NCBI GenBank assembly: GCA_964486455.1
Contig: CAZAMP010000006.1
Location: 50,313-114,312, forward strand
DNA: 64,000 nucleotides
From: CAZAMP01 sp964486455
Lineage (GTDB): Bacteria; Eisenbacteria; RBG-16-71-46; CAZAMP01
Direction of reading: 5' to 3'
The notes below the pieces were generated by a model. It was not told the DNA's origin. It did not search any database and saw nothing but the letters and a program-made list of their open reading frames with translations. Position numbers and translations under genes: made by a program. Numbering within the stretch: the first letter of the stretch is position 1; each line of letters begins with the position of its first letter. Of this stretch, positions 25,942 through 33,268 are shown piece after piece.

Positions 25942-28135
25942 CCCACGTGTCGTCGTTTTCGCGATCGGTCGGCATGGGCTCGCGGACGATATCGAGGACG
26001 CCCCGGATCTTCCGGATCGCGGCCACGACGCGGCGAAGGTGCTTCATGTTTTGAACTTCGACGACGAATATCCCGCGCGCCTCGCTACCATCCGCCCCCA
26101 TGTCCGCCCTGCGGATGTTCGTGTTCGTCGATGAGACGGCGCTCGCGATGTCCGCAAGCAGGCTCTGGCGCTCGAGACCGTAGACGACGAGCCGCGCGAG
26201 AAACGACGGTGCGCCCTGCACGTCCCAGTCGATCACGACGCGACGGTCTTTGCCGACCCGCTCGTCGAAGGCGTTCGGGCAGTCCTCGCGATGAACGCTG
26301 ATCCCACGTCCCCGAGTGATGACGCCGATGACGCGTTCGCCGGGAATCGGGCTGCAGCACTTCGCGATTCGAAACATCAGGTTGTCCATCGTCTCGAAGC
26401 GGATGCCGCGTCCAGGTCGAAACTGCGGCAGCGCGCGGATCTTCTCGAAGCCCTCTCGGAGCTTTCCCTTCGGAGGAGCGGGATAGAGCTTGTTGAAGAT
26501 CTGCTGGGGCGAGACATCCCCTCTCCCCAGCGCAGCCAGAACATCGAGCGTCGACGAGAAACCCACCGCCTGCGCGATATCCTCCAGGTCGCGGTCCTTG
26601 GGGATCTTCTTTCGCTCCTTGCGAAGCAGCTTTTCCAGCAGCTCCCGCCCAAGCAGGATTGAGTCCTCACGGACACGCGCCCGCAGCGACTGCCGGATTT
26701 TGTTTCTCGCCTTCGGGCTCTGAACGATGGCCAGCCAGTCTTCGCTGGGCTGGGCCGATGTTGACGTAATGATTTGCACCGCCTCGCCGTTTCGCAGCTG
26801 GTAGCGTAGCGGGACGATTCGTCCATTGACCCTCGCGCCCACGATATGATTCCCAAGCTCGGTGTGCACCGCAAAGGCCATGTCGATCGGTGTCGAACCC
26901 TTCGGGAGCTTCATCAGGTCGCCCTTCGGCGTGAACACAAAGACTTCGTCCTGATAGAACGACCGCCGGAGAAGATCCATCACCTCGCTGGGATCGCTCT
27001 CCCCCTCGAGTCCCTCGGACGCGGTTTGCATGATGCCGCCGAACTTCTCGGCGAACTCACGGTCGATCTCGCTTCCTTCTTTGTACGAGTAGTGAGCCGC
27101 GACACCATAGTTGGCGACCCGGTGCATTTCGCGCGTCCGAATCTGCACCTCGACCATCCGGCGCTGTGGTCCGTAGACCGTCGTGTGCAGCGACTGATAC
27201 ATGTTGCTCTTGGGCGTGGCGACGTAGTCATCGAACCGCTCGGCCACGGGCGTGAAGAGATTGTGAATCACGCCGAGGACGCGATAGCAATCGTTCGTAT
27301 CCTGCGTGATGATTCGCACGCCGAGAAGATCGTGAAGCTCGCCGAACGGCACCCCGGTCCGTTTCGATTTGTTGTAGATCGAGTGGAAGTGCTTGGGGCG
27401 TCCGGTCACATCGGCTTTGATCCCCAGTTTGGCGATCTCCTCCTCGATGATCGACTTGAACGCCTCGATCTGCCCCTCCCGCGCGTCACGTTTTGAGGAA
27501 ACCTCGCCCGCGATGTCGCGGTAGGCGGCCGGGTCGAGGTACTTGAGGGCCAGATCTTCCAGCTCCCACTTCAGCGCACCGATCCCGAGGCGATGAGCGA
27601 GCGGCGCGTAGATGTCTCGCGTTTCGCGGGAGATCTGCTTCTGCTTCTCCGAACGGAGGTACTGCAGCGTGCGCATGTTGTGAAGTCGGTCGCAGAGCTT
27701 GACGAGGATCACGCGAAGGTCGGTGGCCATCGCCAGGATGAGCTTTCGATAGTTCTCCACCTGGTCCGCCTCCGGACTGGTGAAGGCGAGATGGCTGATC
27801 TTGGTGACTCCGTCGACCAGAGTGGCGACTTCGTTCCCGAACTTCTCCTCGAGCTCCCCGATCCCGATCCCGGTGTCCTCCACGACGTCGTGAAGCAGGG
27901 CCACGCCGAGCACGACCTCATCGGTCCGCTGCTCCAACAGCCGGGTGATACCGAGCGCGACCTCGAGGGAGTGAATGACGTACGGCTCGCCGGAGAGGCG
28001 CTTCTGCCCGTGGTGTGCCTCCACGGCGTAGTCGACGGCACGCGCGGCGGCGGGACGATCCACGGATGCGCCGACCTCGTCAAGGAGAGAGAAGAGTTCG
28101 TTTCGCTTGGCGTCTATGGGGGTTTCAGCCGCCAT
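25934..28135 (-). CDS. rsh: Bifunctional (p)ppGpp synthetase/hydrolase, Rel/SpoT type
   Basis: Stringent-response enzyme. The ATG at 28135 shares one base with the recJ stop (TGATG) and gives 733 residues. The N-terminal HD hydrolase domain is intact (HGQKRLSGEPYVIH; HDVVEDT with H82 and D83). The synthetase domain has GRPKHFHSIYNKSKR, HDLLGVRIIT and YQSLHTTVYGPQ. A TGS domain (FVFTPKGDLMKLPKGSTPID) and a C-terminal ACT domain follow, with the CCSPIPGE zinc-finger-like segment in between. Both catalytic domains look active, so it is probably the single bifunctional Rsh. It is cotranscribed after recJ. Confidence 0.96.
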   Translation of the reverse strand: MAAETPIDAKRNELFSLLDEVGASVDRPAAARAVDYAVEAHHGQKRLSGEPYVIHSLEVALGITRLLEQRTDEVVLGVALLHDVVEDTGIGIGELEEKFGNEVATLVDGVTKISHLAFTSPEADQVENYRKLILAMATDLRVILVKLCDRLHNMRTLQYLRSEKQKQISRETRDIYAPLAHRLGIGALKWELEDLALKYLDPAAYRDIAGEVSSKRDAREGQIEAFKSIIEEEIAKLGIKADVTGRPKHFHSIYNKSKRTGVPFGELHDLLGVRIITQDTNDCYRVLGVIHNLFTPVAERFDDYVATPKSNMYQSLHTTVYGPQRRMVEVQIRTREMHRVANYGVAAHYSYKEGSEIDREFAEKFGGIMQTASEGLEGESDPSEVMDLLRRSFYQDEVFVFTPKGDLMKLPKGSTPIDMAFAVHTELGNHIVGARVNGRIVPLRYQLRNGEAVQIITSTSAQPSEDWLAIVQSPKARNKIRQSLRARVREDSILLGRELLEKLLRKERKKIPKDRDLEDIAQAVGFSSTLDVLAALGRGDVSPQQIFNKLYPAPPKGKLREGFEKIRALPQFRPGRGIRFETMDNLMFRIAKCCSPIPGERVIGVITRGRGISVHREDCPNAFDERVGKDRRVVIDWDVQGAPSFLARLVVYGLERQSLLADIASAVSSTNTNIRRADMGADGSEARGIFVVEVQNMKHLRRVVAAIRKIRGVLDIVREPMPTDRENDDTWDG

Positions 28136-29847
28136 CAATCGATCTTCAGATCCTTCACCCGAAGCTGTAGCCGCTCGCGACCCCGCCACCGATTGATCGT
28201 GGGCACGAACGCGATCGAGAAGCGCTGTCCGGGGCGATCGATATCATCCGCCTTGTCACCCATTCCAAAGGCGATGCACTCGCGCGTGTGACCTTCCTGA
28301 TACGCCATCATCTTCAGATGCTGGCCTCGATCTCCCAGTCGTTCGGGCGCCTCGAGAAGCTGTACGTCGCGGGCCATGAAAACGGGCTCCGCGTTCTCGT
28401 ATCCGAAGGGGGCAAGAGCCTCGCACCGAAGCGCAAGCTCCTTGGTGCTCGCCTCGAGCGTGAGTTGCTCTTCGATATCCAGCCGAGGCCGCATGTCGAT
28501 CTCTTCCAGTGCCGGTCGCGACACCTCGATGAACCGGTTGCGGAAATCGTCGAGCGCCGATTTCGTGATCTTGAGACCGATGGCGTACTTGTGGCCGCCC
28601 CACTCCTCGAGCAGATCCGCGCAGTGCGCGAGAACGCCCACCATGTCGAAGCCGTCGATCGCCCGCCCCGATCCGCGTCCCTCGAACTCGTCGGTGGCTA
28701 CCAATATTGTCGGCACGCGGTAGCGGTCCACGAGCCGGGAGGCAACGATCCCCAGGACGCCGGGGTGCCAACCATCCGACCAGAGGATCAGCGGCACGGC
28801 CCCGGAGGCGGAGAACTGAGCCTGGGCCATCTCTTCCGCTTCTTCCAGCATCGACTCGTCGATCTTGCGTCGGTCCGCGTTGTTCCGCTCCAGCTTCTCG
28901 GCGAGCGCGCGCGCCTCGTCCTCGTCTTGGGAGAGCAGCAGCCGGATGCTCGTCGCCGAATCGCCCAGACGGCCGGCCGCGTTGATTCTCGGCGCGAGCG
29001 CGAAAGCAACATGGCCGGATTCGATTGTCTTGCCGGAAAGACCGGAGCTGCGGATGAGCGCGACGATCCCCGGACGCTTGGTGACGGAGAGCCGCTTGAG
29101 ACCTTCACGTGAGAGGATCCTGTTCTCACCCGTCAACGGCACCACGTCGGCGATAGTCCCGAGTGCCACGAGATCGAGGTGGCAGCCCAGCAGATCATCT
29201 TCGCCGTTCGCTCGGTGCTTGAGCAGCCCCTGCAGAAGCTTGTACGCGACGCCGACGCCGGCGAAGTGCTTGAACGAATACCCGCAATCCGGGCGCTTGG
29301 GATTGACGACCGCGATGGCCGCGGGAAGCTCGTCGCCGATCTCATGATGGTCGGTGATGATCGTATCGATGCCACGCGAGGTCGCCAGCTTCACGGGTTC
29401 GAGCGCGCCGATGCCGCAGTCGGCCGTCAGAATCAGCTTGGCGCCGGTTTTCTCCGCATGCTCGACCGCTTTGCTCGATAGGCCGTATCCGTCCTCAATC
29501 CGATGCGGGATGAAGTAATCCGTTTCTGCACCGAGTTCTTGGAGAACGCTGACGAGAAGCGCCGTCGCCGTGGTGCCATCCACATCGTAGTCGCCGTGCA
29601 CGAGGATCCGCTCGCCGCCCTCGACGGCATGCGCGAGGCGCTCGATGGCGCGATCCAGGTCACGCAGCTCGGAAGGATCGCCGAGATCCGACATTGATGG
29701 GCTGAGGAACTGTGTAGCGGTCGACGTGTTGGTGATTCCACGCCGGCATAGGAGGCGCGCGAAGGCGGATGACAGACCAAGCCCCTCCTGAAGTCTTGAG
29801 ACGACCTCTGGATCAGGTGGCTCGGCTAGCTTCCACGCGGTCTCCAT
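28135..29847 (-). CDS. recJ: Single-stranded-DNA-specific 5'-3' exonuclease RecJ
   Basis: DHH-family exonuclease for recombination and mismatch repair. It has 570 residues, close to the usual 560-580. The catalytic DHH motifs are VHGDYDVDGTTATALL (motif I), LTADCGIGA (II), TDHHE (III) and VALGTIADVVPL (IV). The DHHA1 domain has SDGWHPGVLGIVASRL and GSGRAIDGFD; an OB-fold region ends the protein. AAGGAA lies before the ATG. A promoter with a perfect TTGACA lies about 140 bp upstream. It precedes rsh with overlapping stop/start. Confidence 0.97.
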   Translation of the reverse strand: METAWKLAEPPDPEVVSRLQEGLGLSSAFARLLCRRGITNTSTATQFLSPSMSDLGDPSELRDLDRAIERLAHAVEGGERILVHGDYDVDGTTATALLVSVLQELGAETDYFIPHRIEDGYGLSSKAVEHAEKTGAKLILTADCGIGALEPVKLATSRGIDTIITDHHEIGDELPAAIAVVNPKRPDCGYSFKHFAGVGVAYKLLQGLLKHRANGEDDLLGCHLDLVALGTIADVVPLTGENRILSREGLKRLSVTKRPGIVALIRSSGLSGKTIESGHVAFALAPRINAAGRLGDSATSIRLLLSQDEDEARALAEKLERNNADRRKIDESMLEEAEEMAQAQFSASGAVPLILWSDGWHPGVLGIVASRLVDRYRVPTILVATDEFEGRGSGRAIDGFDMVGVLAHCADLLEEWGGHKYAIGLKITKSALDDFRNRFIEVSRPALEEIDMRPRLDIEEQLTLEASTKELALRCEALAPFGYENAEPVFMARDVQLLEAPERLGDRGQHLKMMAYQEGHTRECIAFGMGDKADDIDRPGQRFSIAFVPTINRWRGRERLQLRVKDLKID

Positions 29848-29988
29848 GTGCCAATTCCTTGCGTATGGTTAACCCTATGATACGAAAAGAGGGGCCGCCC
29901 ATGCCAGGGAAAGCCCCTTCTCGGCCCCAATTCGATTGACCGTGAGCGCCCCGATTTGACGACGCGTAACCTCTTACTATTGGGATCC

Positions 29989-30017
29989 AATATGCCGCCA
30001 CCCGACAGACCTGTCAA
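29989..30017 (-). promoter_or_regulatory. Promoter of recJ-rsh
   Basis: Minus-strand TTGACA (30017-30012), 17-bp spacer, CATATT (29994-29989), overlapping the end of the neighbouring lipoprotein gene. The leader to the recJ ATG would be about 135 nt; no other feature was seen in it. Confidence 0.55.
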
Positions 30018-31273
30018 CGTCCTTGCGTCTGCGCGCCGATCGCCACGCGAAACGGCTGAAAGACGGCGAGCGCCGTCGTCTCGTCGGGCGAGTCCGGGTG
30101 GACACGCAGGATGCGGTTCTTGGCGGACTGGGCCAACCAGAGCGCCTGAGTGCCCGGCTCGACCGAGATCGATGTAACGGAACCGAACGATTCCAGCTCC
30201 CGTTGTAGGCTCCCCGCCCCATCGAGTTCCAGGATCCGTCCGGAGCGATCGGCCACCCAGAGATGGCCGTCCTCGCCCAAGGCCATGCACTGCGGGCGGT
30301 CCACTTCCGCGGGGGGTGGCAGCTCGGAAAGGGAGTCGGTGTCGTAGGCGGCAACTCCTCCGGAGATGGGGTTCCCCGTCCAGACGCGCCGTCCCGGATC
30401 TACGGTCAAGATCATGACGGTCTTGTCCGCGGCGCCCGTGGTCGGCTCTTCCCCGATCGCCAATCGAGTGACCCCGCCCAACGGCCCGCCCGCCACGAAG
30501 CACGCGCCCGTCGTCGGATCGACATCCAGATCTTGGACCTGCGCGGCGAGCGCGAACCGCGCTCGTTCGGCGCCTCCGAAGTCGAATACGATCACCTCCG
30601 ACGTCACACCTCCCGACCAGGATCCGACCCAGACGAGCGAGTCGGCGGAGTCGACCGCGACACGATAGGGTAGCGACACATCGACGGCGCTTCTCTGCTT
30701 CCCCGTGACGTCGTAACGGACGAGCACACCCACGTAGTAGTCGACGGCCCAGACGTCCCCGCCCTCTTCGGGCACCTCGAGGTCGAATAAGAGACCGAAC
30801 GTACCGGTTCGAAGCCGCAAGTGGCGCGCATCGGGCGCCGCGCGCACGAGACCGCTCGACGCCGCCTCGAGCACCCACACAGCGGCGGCTCCCGGTCGGG
30901 CCACCTTCTCGGGAAGCGACACGACGCTTCCGTCCGTCAGGCGAACGTCGAGTCGATACTGGAGATCGTGGTCGTTGACGAGGCCCGTGTCGCGATACGT
31001 CGTCGTCCTTAGAGAACCGATTCGCGTGACCAGATCCAACGGCCCCGCGCCCTCCCCGGCCCTGTAGATCTCGTAGCTCTCGAAACCGCGCGGCGGGACG
31101 CTCTCCCAGGTGAGATCCACCGCCCGGTGATCCGCCACGGCGACGAGCCAGTCGGGCCGCCCATCCGTCTCGCCATTCAGCGGGTCGAGCGGGTTGGTGC
31201 GATCACGGCCTTCGCAGCCGATGAGGAATAGAGCGATCAGCACGACGCATGTGGCGCGGATCAGAATTGCCAT
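30014..31273 (-). CDS. Lipoprotein with fibronectin type III-like domain and beta-propeller
   Basis: This 419-residue protein begins with a lipoprotein signal (VVLIALFLIGC, Cys20) followed by RTNPLDP, a motif I associate with lipoproteins of FCB-type bacteria. An FN3-like domain covers about 40-120 (VDLTWESVPPRGFESYEIYR). From about 130 to the end there are repeats of the form VAVDSADSLVWVGS, MALGEDGHLWVADRSGRILEL and ISVEPGTQALWLAQS, matching an NHL/SMP-type propeller. A surface or periplasmic binding role is inferred. Its start overlaps the PEGA gene by 13 bp, making it the last gene of a four-gene envelope cluster. No specific function is known to me. Confidence 0.75.
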   Translation of the reverse strand: MAILIRATCVVLIALFLIGCEGRDRTNPLDPLNGETDGRPDWLVAVADHRAVDLTWESVPPRGFESYEIYRAGEGAGPLDLVTRIGSLRTTTYRDTGLVNDHDLQYRLDVRLTDGSVVSLPEKVARPGAAAVWVLEAASSGLVRAAPDARHLRLRTGTFGLLFDLEVPEEGGDVWAVDYYVGVLVRYDVTGKQRSAVDVSLPYRVAVDSADSLVWVGSWSGGVTSEVIVFDFGGAERARFALAAQVQDLDVDPTTGACFVAGGPLGGVTRLAIGEEPTTGAADKTVMILTVDPGRRVWTGNPISGGVAAYDTDSLSELPPPAEVDRPQCMALGEDGHLWVADRSGRILELDGAGSLQRELESFGSVTSISVEPGTQALWLAQSAKNRILRVHPDSPDETTALAVFQPFRVAIGAQTQGR

Positions 31274-32148
31274 CTCGCCCCCACACGCACGGCGTCCGGT
31301 GATATCGATCCAGTAGGTCGAACGCCGTCCGCCTTGAAGAACGCGCCGTCAGTGAAGATCAGAATCGCCGACACAAAGCTCAGCTCGGCCACGACCCATG
31401 CGACCGTCGCGTACCTATCGTATCGATCGGCTCGATCGAGCTCGCGATTCATCTCGGCGGGCAGCGCCGCTTCGGAGTATCGGTCGTAGGCGACGTCCGC
31501 CTCGTTCTTGAAGTGGAGCGCGAGGGCGGTGGAGCCGGCCCCCAGAAGGACGGTTCCCCATCCCGTCCACTGCTGTCCCCTCCCGGTGCCCTCACTGACC
31601 GCCTGTGCCGAGATCGGAAGCGGGCCCGTGGGATACAGCGCAATCTCGATGAGATCGGCGCTCCTCAGTCGCTCCGCGCCGAGCTCTTCGGAGAAGTACC
31701 CGCCACGTGCGACACGGAGCGGCCCGGCATTCTCCCCGTCGTCGTGCCAACGAATGATCGTCGGCGTCGTCCCGAGCAATCGATCACCGCGCATGATCCT
31801 CGCCCCCGCCGGGTCGCTCTCGATCCGGATCAATCGTCCGACGGTCTCGCTGACGGCCATCGTCTCACGCTCAGCGACCGTGAACGCGTGGGCGGGAAGC
31901 GGTAGCGGTTCGAACTCGCCGGGCGGTCTGCTCCGAAACCAAACCTCGTGCGCGCCGGGAGGGACCGGGACGGGCTTGAGCGGCGTCCGACCGATGAACT
32001 CTCCGTCGAGATAGACGTAGGCGCCCGGCGGCGTCGATGTCGCGAAGAATGCAGCGGAATCCGGGTCATCTGCCGATGCCGGCGCCGCCGGAGCGAGCAT
32101 CATCAACGCCGCGATCAGCGCGAGTAAGCTATGACGATTCGAACGCAT
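31261..32148 (-). CDS. Exported PEGA-domain protein
   Basis: The ATG at 32148 follows AGGTCACGCGT and gives 295 residues. A signal peptide ends around APASA. Two PEGA repeats follow: STPPGAYVYLDGEFIGRTPL and SDPAGARIMRGDRLLGTTP. These small beta domains are common in surface and envelope proteins. After about residue 180 come two hydrophobic stretches (GTVLLGAGSTALALHF and TVAWVVAELSFVSAILIF) around a charged helix, a layout like DUF5683 membrane proteins. The C-terminus ends VRVGARWQF. It overlaps both neighbours (20 and 13 bp), so it is translationally linked to the PQQ-propeller and FN3 lipoproteins. Molecular role unknown. Confidence 0.75.
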   Translation of the reverse strand: MRSNRHSLLALIAALMMLAPAAPASADDPDSAAFFATSTPPGAYVYLDGEFIGRTPLKPVPVPPGAHEVWFRSRPPGEFEPLPLPAHAFTVAERETMAVSETVGRLIRIESDPAGARIMRGDRLLGTTPTIIRWHDDGENAGPLRVARGGYFSEELGAERLRSADLIEIALYPTGPLPISAQAVSEGTGRGQQWTGWGTVLLGAGSTALALHFKNEADVAYDRYSEAALPAEMNRELDRADRYDRYATVAWVVAELSFVSAILIFTDGAFFKADGVRPTGSISPDAVRVGARWQF

Positions 32149-33268
32149 ACGCGTGACCTGAATCATCCACGATGAACACGCGGTCGCCGGCCGTCACCGG
32201 GCCGACACGCACCGCGCGGGAAACGTCCAGGGTGGAGACCTTTCGTTGCTGAGGGATCGAGATGAGCTCGACCGTCGCGGACATTGTCGACACGAGAAGC
32301 AGATCGCCCGCCAGTGCGGGAGAGGCACGGCAGGCACCGCTCAGGCGCGCGCTCCATTGGATCTCGCCCGATGACGCGGATAGCACATAGAGACGCCCGT
32401 TCAACCCCGCGATGTAGAGGTTGTCACCATCCGAAACCGGCGCGGCATAGATCCGCGTCGGGAGGTCGCACGTCCACGCCGGCGTCCCGTGTGCATGCGC
32501 GAACGCGGTGACCCGTCCTTCGGTACCGCTGACGTAGACCCGCGCAGAATCCACGGCGCAACCGCCCCGGCTTCCTCCCGGGACGCCTCCCGTCCAGACG
32601 CGGCCGCCGTCGACGGCCGAAAGCGCGCGAAGGCTGTCCGTCTCATCAACCCAGAGGATGACGCCCGCGTGGGCTGTGAGCGCCGAGGGCCAGAGGCCGC
32701 CGCCCACGTCGGCCGACCAGATCGTCTCGCCGTCGTTCACGTCGAGAGCGTGGAGCCGACCTCTCGCGTCGCCGACGAAAAGCGTGTCCCCCCGAATGAC
32801 ACCGGCGCCCCGTGGACGCAGGTCGGTCCGGCGCCAGGTGCGCTTCCCCGTCTCGATCTCCAGTGCCTGGATCGAGCCGATCGGCACATCATGACCGACG
32901 ATGACGCGCATATGATCCGTGATGGGTGCGAGGGACGGTGCCCCGTCCAGGCGTTTGCGCCAGAGACGCTTCCCGGTTCGGATGTCGACCAGGCGAAGGT
33001 GGCGGTCATTCGTCACGACAAAGAGCGAGCTACCCGCCAGCGCGGGTTCCGCCGCCGGACCGCGCCCCACTCCGGAGCGCCATACAAGATAGAGCGGTGG
33101 GCTCAGACGACCGTCCCACCCACCCGAGCGCGCCGGAGTCGCCCGAAGTTCGGGCCAACCGGGCGACCCCGGGGGCGGCGGCACGGCCGGCGGAGGCGAG
33201 CAGGCCGCGAGCGATGCCAGGGCAACCACACCCAGCAGGACACTTGAGGTTGGTCTGGGCGCCCGCAT
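32129..33268 (-). CDS. BamB-like PQQ-repeat beta-propeller lipoprotein
   Basis: The ATG at 33268 overlaps the previous stop (TGATG), giving 379 residues. A lipobox ALASLAAC puts the lipidated Cys at 23. The rest is a regular series of PQQ-type blades: LRLVDIRTGKRLWRKRL, IQALEIETGKRTWRRT, LHALDVNDGETIWSADV, LRALSAVDGGRVWTGGV, VTAFAHAHGTPAWTCDL, LYVLSASSGEIQWSARL and a last blade ending VDDSGHAYAFESS. This is the fold of BamB, the propeller lipoprotein of the BAM complex. Here its partner is the adjacent barrel fusion, so a similar assembly role for that protein is possible but inferred. Confidence 0.8.
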   Translation of the reverse strand: MRAPRPTSSVLLGVVALASLAACSPPPAVPPPPGSPGWPELRATPARSGGWDGRLSPPLYLVWRSGVGRGPAAEPALAGSSLFVVTNDRHLRLVDIRTGKRLWRKRLDGAPSLAPITDHMRVIVGHDVPIGSIQALEIETGKRTWRRTDLRPRGAGVIRGDTLFVGDARGRLHALDVNDGETIWSADVGGGLWPSALTAHAGVILWVDETDSLRALSAVDGGRVWTGGVPGGSRGGCAVDSARVYVSGTEGRVTAFAHAHGTPAWTCDLPTRIYAAPVSDGDNLYIAGLNGRLYVLSASSGEIQWSARLSGACRASPALAGDLLLVSTMSATVELISIPQQRKVSTLDVSRAVRVGPVTAGDRVFIVDDSGHAYAFESS